A stretch of DNA of 64,000 bases from Vigna angularis. Lineage: Eukaryota > Streptophyta > Magnoliopsida > Fabales > Fabaceae. Position numbers and translations under genes: made by a program. The notes beneath the pieces were generated by a model. It did no database searches and was not told where the DNA came from. It worked only from the letters and a program-made list of their open reading frames with translations. Numbering within the stretch: position 1 is the first letter of the stretch; every line of letters begins with the position of its first letter. The stretch spans positions 27,512,871 through 27,576,870 of the forward strand of contig NC_068976.1 in NCBI RefSeq assembly GCF_016808095.1. Direction: 5' to 3'. This document shows, piece after piece, positions 49,391 through 62,900 of this stretch.

Positions 49391-49890
49391 CTGTTTTTAA
49401 AATGGTCGTCCTTAATTGTATGTATCTCAACGTTTCTTATTAGGTTTCTTTTATTTAAAAATGTTCAAATATACTTCCTGGTTCTTGTAGCTTTATATAA
49501 AGAATTATGTGAAAGGGGAAACGAAATGGAGAATATGGAGTATCAGGCAAAAAAAACAGAAGATTTGCAGAGGAGGCTTGCTGATGCACATGCCTCCATT
49601 TATCATATTGAAATAGTAAGTTCATCTCGACAAAGAATCGGTATGCGGTATGTCTTTTGGATTTAGTTATTTATTGTTTATTTCACCACATTGATCAACA
49701 GATTGACAAAATAAGACTTCAAGTCCACCAATTAAACGATTTGGACATCAAGCGTGCAATGATAGACCCAGCTCTGGGAGTCAATCTTGATATCCCAGAA
49801 TCTATTGGTCTGTCGGCAGCCATGCCTGCTCCTTCATCGTCAAGATTTGTTGATATAGACACCAGAAGACGTGGAAAACGGAGACTTTAG
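42103..49890 (+). CDS. SCC4: Sister chromatid cohesion protein SCC4 (MAU2)
   Basis: Thirteen exons join in frame: 42103-42315, 42403-42554, 44397-44538, 44802-44918, 45357-45858, 46558-46596, 46697-46818, 47044-47190, 47410-47499, 47598-47722, 48309-48514, 49491-49615 and 49702-49890. They give 722 residues, close to Arabidopsis SCC4. The protein is a helical TPR array. It starts MEAVAEGLWGLAEYHETRGE, has TPR-like repeats such as GEIGKAVKCLEAIC and EALVQMKNWFMRFP, and ends with a basic RRRGKRRL tail. SCC4/MAU2 partners SCC2/NIPBL to load cohesin on chromatin. All introns are GT..AG. Introns 2, 4 and 11 contain transposon insertions, annotated separately, and none touches an exon. The gene appears intact. 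Confidence 0.97.
42935..43307 (+). mobile_element. Solo LTR with minisatellite body (SCC4 intron 2)
   Basis: It begins tgttagaatatttatc and ends tctaatattaaca, with the TG..CA termini of an LTR. It is flanked by perfect 5-bp duplications ataac (42930-42934 and 43308-43312). Near its right part is cttatatataccatgagag, a TATA-like core. Most of the left half consists of the 26-bp repeats annotated separately. There is no internal domain, so it is a solo LTR, probably copia. Confidence 0.85.
42955..43200 (+). repeat. 26-bp minisatellite inside the solo LTR
   Basis: About nine units of the form gttatcttatttatcatcgt plus tacagg or tatagg follow one another, with drift at both ends of the array. 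Confidence 0.9.
43930..44400 (+). pseudogene. Copia RNase H tail and start of 3' LTR (SCC4 intron 2)
   Basis: The plus-strand reading gives HIEIDQYNF-like and LQLVDLFTKGLLTMRFYDL segments, then KLQMVNICSPA and a stop, typical of the C-terminus of a Ty1/copia polyprotein. It is followed by agcttgaaggggtg, a polypurine-tract-like stretch, then tgttgagatatgagg, a likely LTR start at 44163. The remainder of the element is missing. It is separate from the solo LTR at 42935-43307, since their LTR starts differ. Confidence 0.8.
45004..45280. mobile_element. Tourist-like MITE (SCC4 intron 4), near-perfect hairpin
   Basis: The 277-bp element is flanked by TAA (45001-45003 and 45281-45283). It begins ggtcttgttcttttgagtgg and its other end, inverted, begins ggccttgttcttttgagtgg. 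The inverted repeats extend far inward through gatttgaag, tcgtttatttgagtgaatttgg and gagagtgaatttggaa, so most of the element is one hairpin. It shares arm modules with the MITE at 3197-3973. It is PIF/Harbinger class by TSD and termini. Confidence 0.93.
48943..49333 (+). mobile_element. TRIM retrotransposon (SCC4 intron 11)
   Basis: A miniature LTR element of 391 bp. The LTRs lie at 48943-49064 and 49215-49333, both reading ggaagtct(t/c)acatcgacta and ending ttatca. Directly after the left LTR is tggtatcagagc (49065-49076), a primer-binding site complementary to the initiator tRNA-Met. A purine-rich gtgtggaaggtg precedes the right LTR. The internal region of 150 bp codes for nothing. The left LTR start is tattgg where the right is tgttgg. 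The right LTR abuts an (AT)n tract, so the target duplication is unclear (tataa/tatat). Confidence 0.92.
49334..49388. repeat. (TA)n microsatellite next to TRIM
   Basis: About 55 bp of TA beginning at the right LTR boundary of the TRIM, in SCC4 intron 11. Confidence 0.97.
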
Positions 49891-52091
49891 TGTGTTCCTT
49901 GTGCAGGCAAAACCATTATAATTTTTGTGAATTAGTTGCAAGCTATTGGTCCAAGGTCCAAGTGGGTTGAAGAGTTTAGCAGATAGGGTTTCCAGCAAGC
50001 CCTCTTTTCACGCGCATCACTGTAAAAGATTCTGTACAGTTAATTAGAATGTTTTGCATAAGTTATAGATGGAATAGATATTAGAAGTTACCAATTAACA
50101 TTTAGAATAGATGTTTATTTCTATTTTATTCTTTTTGTACCGAAAGAGAGAAAAAAAAAAGTAGAATAGGTTTTTTAAGGCAGGTCCTTAGGATTGTGTT
50201 TGTTCAGCTGTTTATAGCATTTTTCAATTCAAAGAAGTCAGTATGCTTTCTTATTTGAAGATGTTATATGTAAATTAATTGCAATGGTTTTACTGAAATA
50301 GAAATTCATGTACACTACATCAAGATGAAATGTTTTGTTCTTTGTCAAAATTAATCATATCTACTTGTTTACAAAAGGAACTTCATTTGCTTTGGTCTTT
50401 TTGCAGTTGTTGTTCATGGTTATTCAGTACAGAATGTTCGAAGCTTAAATGTGTATATTTGATTGTTCGAATGTTGTAAAAATTGGCTTCAATTATCCAC
50501 TCGGTCATCTCAGAGTGTGACAGTGCTTCTGACCTGCTATCTACTTTTGTGGGTTGTGGGAATACTACCTTGTTGTGGAGTGAGTTGACAATATTCTGGT
50601 GTTAAACTGGAGTAATAGTCATCGTTGTTAGCAAAAGGCAAGCTAGACATTGAATTAGGAAAATTAGCTTTTGTAAAATGTGTGGAAAAAAAAGGACTAA
50701 GTTTCAAGGGACGTAACCGAACTGCAAGTGTATAGTTTGAGATTGTGCAATTTTATTGAATGAGACAGGAAAATGTAATCTTATATATCTGGTAATAAAT
50801 TTTGCTTGGAAGTTTAATAATGTGTTATATTTTACTTGGAAGTTTAAAAATGTGTTATATTTATCTAAATTTGTTATGCCATGCTGTTTTTTAGAAATGA
50901 AAGTTGTCCATAAAATAAATCTATAAATGTTATATGCATTCAATAAAAAAAGTGTACAGTGAGATCAATTGAATTATAATAAGAACTTAGATCCAAGTAT
51001 TTATGACACCGTCATACTTTAACTTATATTTATAGTTTTTTAAAGTATAATTGTTTCAATATTAAACCTTAATTATACTTATTTAAGTAATGTATATGAA
51101 AGTTATATCAGAGTTTGATTTTTCATTGAACATTTGAAGCAAAATAATAAAAGTAGTACTTCTCTAGAATATTTTTAAAAAATTATGAACTTACAAATAT
51201 CTAAATTGTTATTTCTTGTAAAGAGTTATGTTTTTGTAAAAAAAAACTTAAATGAGTTTTAATTTATAAAATTGAAAGTAAGTCTTTTTAATCTAAATTT
51301 AAATTTAATAGTATAATAATTTGAAAAATAAATTATGTATTTGTCTTTTTTACTCAAACAAGGTTAAAACTTCCCTAAGCTGAATAGATTACGATTTAAG
51401 TTACTTTTATTTTTATTCGTTACGAGACATCTTATATGAACATGTATATTTTTTTAGTTGTTCATTTGAATAAGACTAATAACTTGATTTGATGGTTCGA
51501 AACACTTTTTCCCTTGAAATTGTAAAAAAAACCTCAAAATTAATTTTAAATTTAGAGGATAAAAGTATATATTTAAGTTTTTTTTAAAATAACTTTTACA
51601 TAAAATTTAGATAAATGAAAACCATGGTTTGTTGTAGATTACCCAAAAAGACTACTAGCTTGCGTTGGAATTAATTGAGATACCACAAATATTTTTAATT
51701 TTTTCATTAAATCGAATTTAGGTAAAACTAAAACCATATTTTTCCTCTTAAAAAAACATAATTTTTAAATTCTCTCCATGGTTTTCAGACTTTAAAGCGG
51801 AGAAACCTATAGCAATTGACTATGTTTCATTTTCCAGTTTATTCCGTGGGGGAATGAATGATGTGTGCACTAACTTCATACCAAAAATCTACACTTTCGA
51901 ATCCTTATGTTTTTCAAATTCCTACAGGAATGTCTCCCCTTCCTTTTTCATCTAACATTCTTCTATTCGAATCCCATTAGGGTTTTCTCTGAACTTCCCA
52001 AATCGGTCAAACTCTAGAAAGTTCCGACCTTTGGTTTGGACCTATTTGCGGAAGGAAAGGAAACACAAACAAGCTTCAAACTTGTTCTAAA
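49891..52091. other. SCC4-ATM3 intergenic region
   Basis: It contains the SCC4 3' region, then AT-rich sequence without a recognisable gene. The last 130 bases (gggttttctctgaacttcc, caaacaagcttcaaac) look like the ATM3 leader. Confidence 0.5.
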
Positions 52092-53869
52092 ATGCTTGCT
52101 GCTGCTGCTTCAGCTTCTCGACACCTTCTTCAACGCGATGCCAGCATCGGTGCTTGCAGTGGCAGTGGCAATCGAGTTCGCTCTCTTTTTACAGTTTCTG
52201 TGATCGCCACAACCTACCCAAGTCGCACTAAAACATGTTATAGTCATGGTTATGGAATCAGTTTCAATGCCCCTAAACACAGAGCGTGCCCAGGTTTGCT
52301 TTTTGCTGTAAAGGGGTTCCTCTCTGATTCATCAAATTCTAATTCTCCACATGGCAGAGTTTCCAGACCTCACTTACCACATCCTGTTAGTCCAATTACC
52401 TACTTTTTTCTTTGGGGGCAAAACTTAGGTGCAGTTTCTTAGATGCTCTTGCTGCTGTTCTTCGATTATACTTGAAGTTTCACCTCATATGCATACTAAA
52501 GGATTACCTTAATGATCAACATTGGTTATCGAAGTGAAAATTCGATTTTGATTGGAGAGCACCACCAAAAGTATCTAAAAAAATGCATATAAGTTTTGTC
52601 GTTTTCCCTCTTGGTTCTCTTGAACGAATGCCTGTGATCAGTTATTGCATGACTTCGATACTGATCGTGGTTGTTGAATTGTGTGGATTAGAGTTCAAGT
52701 GTGGATGGGCGAGCATTGTTCTCAACTTCAGCTAAAGATGATGGAAGCCGAAGCCAAAAGGCTGCTTCTTCCACCATTCCTAAACCACCACCATCACTTC
52801 CTAATGGGCAAGTTGCTGATGTGAGGATCCTTCGCACACTTGCCAGTTACCTTTGGATGAAAGATAATCTTGAATTCCGGGTTCGGGTTATTGCCGCATT
52901 GGGCTTACTTATTGGGGCTAAGGTTCGTGACCTGGTTGCTTACTGTTTATGATTTATGCTACGGCTAACTTGCTTATGGTGATTGATGACACTTGCTTTT
53001 TGTTGGAACTTTGTGTTCAGGTTTTGAATGTTCAGGTCCCGTTCTTGTTCAAGCTTGCAGTTGATTCGTTGACGACTGCTTCGGGGAATGCTGCTGCTCT
53101 TGCTTCGAGTTCAAGTGGGTTGGCTCTTTTTGCAACCCCAGTGGCAGTGTTGGTTGGATATGGGATTGCGCGTTCAGGAGCTTCTGCTTTCAACGGTATT
53201 TATGTACTTGTTTTATCTTCCTTCTAAACCTGCTCTTATCTATGAGAGTGGCATTGGCATGCTTTACAATTCTAAATTCGTAAGTCTAGGATTCTCAAAC
53301 GAAAAAACTTTTTTAAGTTATGGTTTATGCTGGTTGGACTTGGAGCTATATTTATGTTAGAGAGGTAACTAGATTAGGAGCGAGGAGGTATATCCTTATG
53401 AGAGCCGAAATGAGCTTATCTAAAGCACAAAAGCAAACTTAAAACTGGTGAATAGGAGTAGAGCAGGGTTGCTCAATCCGTCTGCATATTGACAAGGAAA
53501 AATCAATACCGGAGAGAGTTTGATAACATATCCCCATCCCAAAGCAAATTGAGGGGAAAATTTGAAACAGCTATATGCACTTTTAGAGATGCTGATCTCT
53601 TAGCAAATTGAATATTAAGTACAACCCCACAAGAATAACTAATACAATTCTCATTTGATAATAACTATATTTTAACCCAGGCAATGCTCATATTATTATT
53701 AAGTTTGCGCATACCACATGATTATAAAACTCCAGCGTAAATCCTTAAACCTCATCCTTTCTTCTTCAAATCCAATTTTTGTAATGGTGCCGCCCTTTAT
53801 GCTGATTAATCTGAATATTTTCCATTTAAGTGAAGGGTGAAGCTCTGATCAGAGGCCTATGTCCCTCCA

Positions 53870-53929
<60 letters not shown>

Positions 53930-56900
53930 CCAGGCGTATGCCTTGCTCTCTCTACTACACCCACTGCTGCTATCTGGTTTCACTTTATATGCAACCTGCA
54001 TCTTTATGGCTGAAAGAACTTTTGAAATCCTTTTCTTTCTGATATTTCTCTTCTTGATTGTTCAAATGTTGTGAAGGAAGTCTCATGTTTTATTTAATCT
54101 CGTAGCTAATAATTGATTTTTGTTTTGAGCCCACAGTAAGGAAGCGGAAGTTACTAATTTCACCAACTCCATTTTTGTCCTCTATGGTGAACTTGGGCTC
54201 CTCATATATGCGGATCCATTTTTTCCACATATTAATAGTTCATTTTCAAACAGGTCAAGTTTGTGGGAATGGCTGAGAAGATGACATCTGTCAAAACTTG
54301 TCATTTGTGCTCCCTTAATTTGTTTAGAGTACCGTGCATGCACATGCACACACATACATACATACATATATTGATAGATAGATAGGTAGATTTAGGCTTC
54401 ATAACTAATTAATAATGACTTTAATGTCAAGGTATGATTTTTAAACACTTGAGAACATACTTCAAGCCCAATAATAATCAAAGGCATGATTTACCCAAAA
54501 GAAAATAAAATGATACAGAAATTACATTATAAAAAATTGCTCATAAGGGTTTGTACTTTGAAGCATATCCAACCAGAGTTATGAATCTCTGTCTACACGG
54601 ACTGGGTTAACAAATGAAGCAACTAGGTAATTTGCTTGGGTTGACACATAAGATGAGAAATGCATAACTTCGTATACACTTTTGTGACTTAGTGGGTTTC
54701 TAAAAGAACTGGTGAACTGGTAAGGTTGTATAGATAGGATGAGTCGAGCTTTTTTAAAGTGAAAACCTGCAAAATAAAGTCTAGTGCTTCTTATTAGAAA
54801 GTGGATTTTAAGCCTAACTCATCCTCACAAAATCGGCTTGTAAGGTGAGGTTTGCACCCCACTTATATATTATAATTTGGCCTTATCTCTAGTCGATGTG
54901 GAACTTCCAACATATTCCCTTTACGCCGAGGTATAGACATCTCGAACGTGATAGTAGAATTAATGGGGTGGTCCAAGAACGACCCGACAATAGGTGAAAA
55001 CAAAAATGCTCAGATAGAACTCGCTAGGATATGCTCTAACCAGACTCTGATACCATATTAGAAAGTGAATTTTAATCTTAACTCATCCCCACAAAACTGG
55101 CTTGTAAGGTGAGGTTTGCACCCCACTTATATATTATAATTTGGCCTTATCTCTAGTTAATGTGGGACTTCCAACACTTCTTTACTGCCAGTGACCTGAT
55201 CAATTTTTGGCCTTTTGTTTGTTCACAACAGGTACAGATTCGTCAATGTTCTTTCTGTTCTCATCATAGTTTACCCTAACTGTCAACATAACGGGGACTA
55301 GAAAATAGAAGGCGGTGCTTCAAATTTCAAAATTAATATTTAAATATATTATAAACATTTTATTACCTTTTGCTCCTTGGGGTCATGTGCTAGTTGCTAG
55401 TTCCCTTTACATGGCTTAGAGGGTTGGATTGGTCAACTTTATTAAAAAAGCCAAAATAATTGTTTTTGCTATATTTTTTGTTTGTAGTTTTAAAGGAAAT
55501 AAAGGAAAATACTTATTGTGAATTTTGAAAATTTTCATTTTTAATTGATATTCAGATTAATTATATGCATAATATTGGTATTAAGGATATACCTGCTTTG
55601 ACAGTTTGACCAATGACTCAATGGCTGAACCAGTAATCTACCTAAGTGAGTCAATGACTTGTCTTACTTTAATAATCTTTTACACACTCATTACTCTTTA
55701 CTGTTACTGCTAGCGGGGTAGACTATGAAATTAATTTATCTTGGCTGGGCTCAGGGTGGTTCAATGATAATTTGTTCAATAAAAAAATAGCTTATTTTGT
55801 TGGCTTGAGCTCAACTAATTATAAACTCACAAGTAACAGCTTAATGAACTTAAAAAATTTGTGTCAACAACATATTACAAGTTCATTCTAAGCATATTAA
55901 AGTTAATCTATGCTCATTTACTAGACAGGCCAAAATGTCTAGTGGAGACTCAGTTCACGAATTAATGAGTTTAGTATTTTGGCCTGTTAGCAATGCAAGT
56001 CTCAAATAGCTCAGCGTGACTCATTAACAGCCCCAGCAGCTGAGGCTCTCCATCAGGAATATCTGCATGATTTGATTGCTTTTATCTACTCTTCTTTGAA
56101 AAAAGGCATGTGTTTTCATTATTTGTTCTGCTAAATTTTTATTTATTGGGTGCAACTACTTGTGGCAGAATTGCGGACCGCTATATTTTCTAAGGTTGCA
56201 CTGCGAACAATTCGATTAGTATCAAGGAAGGTATGCATGCTTCTTCTTGGTTTCAATACATCAAATAAGGATATAAGTAGTTTTAATATATCTATTTTTA
56301 TTTATTTAGGATTTGGTTTTTCTAAAATGATTAAGCAAGAAAATAACAGTTCATCCCTGTTTGTTTTAGAGAGGTTAGTTTTTGTGAGGTACATTCATTT
56401 AAATCATGGGTGATACACCCGTTACACTTGTTCTCTTTAGGGGAGGCAAATCCAAAGGTTTTAGAGTTAACTCCTCTTTCAAACATCTTCGGTCCCCTGT
56501 CTTTGTCAAAATCACACTTTATGTTCTTATATGATGTTAAAAATATTCAAATTACGCTTGTATCTGACTGTTGTAGGTCTTCTCACATTTGCATGACCTT
56601 GACCTTCGGTATCATCTAAGGTATGTGTTGTAATATAATTACTAGGATTTACTCCTATTCTTGGGCAGATTTATAATTGCTCAAATTTTATTTGATTTGT
56701 GCAGTTCATATTCCCTTAATTTTGGTTAGATAGAGTTTGTATATATGATATGTAATCACACTCTTTTTTGAGAGGACCTAATCCTTGGCGGGTTTTACTT
56801 TTGTCTAAACACTAGCTGGCTTCATTGTGTCCTTAGTACCCTAGCTACCATCATTGCTGCCAGTCCTGCATTGCATTAATTGCACCCACAGCCCCTATTT

Positions 56901-59900
56901 CCAGCGCTCAGGTTCTTCCTCTTTAGCTGCGAATTGATGTTAGTTGGAAAGTGCTTTGATCAGATGAGAGCACTACAACTGTATTTGCAATGCCTAGATT
57001 AGACTAGTCCCTTAACATCTCCACGAGAAAGCCATCCACATACTACCTTCCAGGCCATGGTTTGGTGTGCTGCTGCCACAAACCTTGTTGCTGACATCCT
57101 CTCTTCCTGTTCCAGGGGTCATTTAGCCTTATCTTTTAGCAATTTTGCTGTTTGAAGCACTCCATCACTGGTTGTTTGTTCTGTTTGACATCCTCTCTTT
57201 GTTCTGATTAATGCCTTACCTTGTGTGTTCCTCTGCTGCTTGACACATATTCACCATTTCTGAAGAGAGAATAGCCTTGGTTAAACTCTTAGCTTATATT
57301 CATGTTCCCATGTTGCTGGGCTCATATCATCTTGGTTTACGAAACTTTTGATCTATGTGTGATATATCTTTCGGATATCATGTGATATTTATTTCTAGGA
57401 TGTCATGGATGTTTCTCTTTAGGATATCGTGGTATATTTGTTTCCCTTTTTTTTGTTATTTACTTTTTTAATTTTTACCTTATGATCGGAACTTCATAAT
57501 AAATAGAACTTTTTGAAGGTTTGATTGAAAATGAAATTATAGTTTCACCACGGAATGCATTGGGAGTTCTTGGTTGCTTTTCTAATAGGCTTTGCCGAGT
57601 TATTTGTGAATAGTTTCCAAAGGAGCATTTTTCCTTGATCTCTGAATTAGTTTTCTGGTTATATTAGTTTCTTCTTAGCTCTCTCTTTTCCTAAAGAAAT
57701 TCTTGAATATTATTAGTTAAGATCTGATTTTTATATAGTGGTCTGTATTTGATTTGGACTTTCTACACCAAAAAAGTACTATGTTTGGAATTTAAGAAGG
57801 CTTTGTGGTTGAAGCAGAACTAGGTCAACCATTCAACTGGGCTCGAGCATTGAACATCTTCTCTTCTAATTCATGATTCATGACTTATTTTGTTACTCTT
57901 GTGAACACCTACCAGTCACTATTTAGGACTGCAGTAAATTTCTGTCTGCAGTCTGCTTGCGTGAATTGTGTTTTTTCACACATTTTAGAACAGCAACATT
58001 TAAATGATTTAGATGTGAATTATTATTAACTAAATCATCGAAGTCACAAAATATTCACCTCTATTTGTGCTTGTCTTTTGTTTGTTTGTCTATTGTTTAA
58101 TTGAGTACCCCATTCACCTAGTTATTGTTATTTCCAGCCGAGAAACGGGTGCATTAAGTAGAATAATTGATCGTGGTAGTCGTGGAATAAATTTCATTCT
58201 CTACTCTATGGTGTTCAATGTGGTACCTACCATGATAGAGGTACGCCTCGGTTGTTCCCTTGTTGCTTAGCTCAATGATGTATTCTCCCAATGTTGCTCA
58301 CATTTAAACATAGAAAATAATTAGCAGGAACCGTATTTTAATTGTGGCTTCCTGTTCTCTTTGAGGTTTCTTTAATGATCTTCGAAAATTATTGTCATTC
58401 CAACTCTTGCTTGTGGTTTTTTAACAACTTCAACAGATTTAACATGTATCCATCCAGATATCTATGGTAGCAGGTATACTGGCCTACAAATTTGGAGCTC
58501 CCTTTGCGCTTATTACTTCCTTATCAGTTGCTGCTTATGTTATTTTCACTCTGTCTATCACACAGGTATCATGCCTTGAACCAATCTAATTATGCAATGT
58601 AGTTAAGCTTGAAAATGTTTGGTACTCTCTTGTATTTCTTTCTGGTCTTGTTATATATGTTAATGACATTGTGGCAACCTTGTACACTGATACTGTAATT
58701 TGTTTTATATATCTGACACCAATACTCTAGGATACTTCATTGGTACGTTTGATGAAGTATCCAAACCTATGAAGAACAAATACTTTTATGATGACAATGC
58801 TTTATACTTTTTTATTTTGGAAATGTTTTAGAAATGTTATTTTAAGTTGGATCTGCATAATTGTCGTTATATATTTATTAGTGTTATCGTTACCAAGATA
58901 ATGGAAAATATTGGAGACCCCAAAAATCCTTTATGAAAATATATCTGAAGCCATAATGGGTTATTGGACGTAAAAAAAAATACAATATATACATGTAGAT
59001 AATAGATAATTTAATACAAATGCAGAAATATAATTACAATACAAAAGTAAAAGACAACCATAATTAATTATAATATCATGTTTAGAAATTCAAATTACAA
59101 TAAAATCAAATCAAAACATCCCCAAAAAAGGGGTGGGTTGCACTGAATAGAAAGAAATTTGAAAGAAAAGAAAAGGACTTGCATTTAACGTCTGCCGAGA
59201 CAGCGGAAACGCACTATAATGAAGGAGGCTGTTGGTTCAACATGGGTAGGGTGGGCTAGGTTAACATTCTGCTGTAATGTTTGGTACGCTCCAGGTTGTA
59301 TGGCCCAACTCCTTTTTTTTCAAGGGGAAAATAACACTTGGGATGACTAGGTATATAACTTGGTAGGAAAATAAAAAGAAAAGAGAAAAGATTAGGGCTT
59401 TGCTGGCTCGAGTCGGGTCACGCAGACCTGAGGCTTCTCCTCATTTGTTTTGCATGGCACCGTGCTGCCACTTTGCAACTTCTGCCACATCTCTTCTGTG
59501 ATGCTACTTTGTGACACCCAAAGCAACTGTATCACGGATTTCTGCCACGATGCCACTATTGCTAATTTTTATAACATCGATTTTTATACAATTTTGAATA
59601 TGCATGACATATAGTATACACTTATCTTTTAAATAAGCATATTGCTGTATCGGACATGCATCATATATGATACCGGGCCAATGAAACCTACGTAAAGTGG
59701 TGAGCGTTATGCTCCTAGAAATAGCACTTGGTAGTAGCTTGGATTACACATTGCCATAAAAGTTTAGCCCATTTATGACTACCAAAATCACATACCTTGT
59801 GTTAGAACAGGAAATTTTACAATTTTTAGAAAATTTAAATACATCGAGTTTGAATTGCTTATATTTCTATCTGTTTATTTTTTTAAATGTTTTGTTTGGA

Positions 59901-62900
59901 TAAAACAGTTCAAATTTATTGAATTTTACTTTTCTTGTTTAGGTATCATTCTTGACCTTGATTGAAAAAAATTCCTACCAAATAACATTATTGATGCTGA
60001 TTACAGAAAATGCTGCTAACATGGAAAGAAAATAGCTACTACAAACTTCAAACGATAAAATGTCTTACATCCACTGAAAGATAGCTCCACCAATATTGGT
60101 TGAGAAAATCCTAACAAACATCAACCAAAAATAACCTTGACCGACATTGGTGAATTAATAATTCCAACAATGACAACTTGGAAGTAACTCCTTTTAATGT
60201 CGACTAAAAAGCTGACTTACATCAGCTGAAAGATATTTTCATTGGCATTGATGAAAATCCAATCCAACATCCACAAGAAAGAGAAACAGTCCTATGAGTG
60301 TTGGTTGAGAAAACCCTAATTAACATCATTGGTTGATAAATAATCTGACTGACGCACTTGTTGATGTTCGTCGCACACAACCTTGTCCGACTTCAACTAA
60401 AAGTAATATTTGTTGACATTAACCTAGAAGGTTGTGTATCACATCATTTGAAAAACCCTGTTGATATTGACAGAAAACTGTTACTAGTGTCAATTGAGAA
60501 ATAATGCTGACCTATATCAGCAAAATACAACCTTGATGGTAGTGACCAAAAGTAACTACAAGAAACCGATGATGTCCTTTACCAAAGCGTAGTTGACATT
60601 GTCCTGACTTAGATTGAATCAAAGAGAAAATATGAAGACAAAGAGACATGCTTTTGAGAGAAAAGTGTACAAAAGAATTCAAAATTACACTTTTTACTAA
60701 AAAGTTTAGGTAGAATTTAAAATTCTCTAATATTAAGGTACCAAATTATTAGTAAATTTCTGAAATTTCAATTTCTTTTAATATTATCCATGCGAACAAC
60801 TCTTTTTGTCATAAAACATTTCAAATTTTCTATTAAAATGAATTTCCCTTTAAAAAGTATCCCTCCAAATACATTAATAAACCCCATTTAGTAGTTTTGC
60901 GGTTTTCATTTGTGTGAAATGAAGTTTCAGTTCTCAGTAACATATAATTTGTTTTTATTGGCCAACTAATGACTTGGTGGGGTAAATGGATTTTAGTATG
61001 ATGCAGTGGATTTGTTGTAAAACTAATTGATTATAGTATTCATCAACTCATGTTTTCTGTTTTTTTTCAGTGGAGGACTAAGTTCAGGAAAGCCATGAAT
61101 AGGGCTGATAATGATGCTAGTACGAGGGTTATTGATTCACTTATTAATTATGAGGTGAGCATTTCAGTCATCAATGCCAGTTTTTGAATGTTATCTTCCT
61201 TTTAGTGTTTTTGTTATCACTTCTTTTTTTCTTATTTTACAGACTGTCAAATATTTTAATAATGAAGTTTATGAAGCTGATAATTATGACAAGTACCTAA
61301 AGAGTAAGTGATCAATTTTCCTTGTTAAGTTGGGTGTGCAAAATGGCACTAGTTATTTTGTATATTCTAATTGCTCATATATTGTTCTTGGCCTATTTGT
61401 ATGACCATTATTTCATAGGTCTTATGGGCTCTCTCAGTTAAGCTAGTAATGAGCCTCGGTTAAGCGAGCCTTTAATTTTCCATTGTTGCCCTTAAACTCA
61501 CTTAAGAGAGAGGATCTAATCTTGCTTAAGTTAGCTTTTGAGTTCCAAGATTTAGGTGCTTCTTGACTTTATTTACTTAATTCTTTTTTATAATTGATGT
61601 TGCTTGCTTCTCTAGTTTTATTTGTGCTTCTCTTAATTCTTTTTTATAATTGTTGTTGTTTGTCCTGCTGTGGTAATATTATTGTCTAGGATATGAAGAT
61701 GCTGCTCTGAAAACCCAACGAAGTCTTGCTGTCTTGAATTTTGGTCAAAATATTATATTTAGTACTGCTCTTTCATCAGCAATGGTGCTGTGCTCTCATG
61801 GGATCATGGATGGAACGCTGACTGTTGGTGATTTGGTACACGTTTTCTTAAATTTAGTTCTAGTTTGAGGGTTGAGTAGCTTTGCTCCATTGAAGCTTTT
61901 ATTTTTTCTTTATGATTATGTTTGCTTTCATAGACAAAGAACTCCTTATCCTACAATCTCTTTGTAATTTTCTTCTTGCTATCATAATAAATATCTTTAA
62001 TGATTATGTTTGCTTTCATAGACAAAGAACTCCTTATCCTACAATCTCTTTGTAATTTTCTTCTTGCTATCATAATAAATATCTTCTTTTCTTAACTTAA
62101 TCTAAACTCAATATGCAGGTAATGGTGAATGGGCTTCTCTTCCAATTATCTCTTCCACTCAATTTCCTTGGTAGTGTTTATCGTGAGACTATACAGAGTT
62201 TAGTTGACATGAAATCCATGTTTCAGTTACTCGAGGTATCTTCCATGTGGAATTTTAGTAAATTATCTTGAAGTTACTTTTAAATGTGTATTGTTGATTA
62301 TGAAATTTCTTTATTTCACTTCGTATGAGTTCAAGATACAGATTATTACTAGAACTTTTTGGCATCATAGATAATTATGTAATTTCTTCTTATTGGAGAT
62401 AGTATTCTTTGTTCCCTGGCTGTTTGTTTATTTCTTTCTTTTGATCAGTTTTCTGGATTCTTGTGAGCATGGTGAAATTGCAAAAGAAACATCTTTGTTA
62501 TTTTGTCCATAACGTCTGTATTGTTGTTTTTCATTTATTCAAAGATATGTTTAGTTATGTGATCATGCTTACTAGATCTACACCTTTCTGACTTTGTGAT
62601 AATGCTTATTTGCTTTTTCTATTATTATTATTATTGTTGTTGTTGTTGTTATTATTATTATTATTATTATTATTACAGGAAAGAGCAGACGTTAGGGATA
62701 AAGAAAATGCACAGCCTCTTAGATATAATGGGGGGAGTATCAAATTTGAGAATGTACATTTTGGGTGCGTGATTGTCTCTTTACTACGTGATGTTTTACC
62801 ATTCATATAGATTGACTTTCGGCTAATATATATGATAATATTAGTAGAGAGAGATTGATGCAGTAGAAAATTAAGAAGCCAGATTTATGTATATTGATGC

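Larger units (their letters stand above)
53196..56168 (+). other. ATM3 intron 3 (2,973 bp), insertion-rich
   Basis: The intron holds a CT microsatellite and a TRIM. A stretch around 55590-56050 reads like an old gtgagtcaatgac / gagctcaact repeat of the hAT-like type. I see no coding sequence beyond chance frames. Confidence 0.7.

Noticed and set aside
53830..54074. Leu/Ser-rich frames over the CT microsatellite
   Set aside because: They are translations of a dinucleotide repeat in ATM3 intron 3.
62606..62810. Poly-Leu and poly-Asn frames
   Set aside because: They are translations of the trinucleotide repeat beside ATM3 exon 12. Only the exon part is real.
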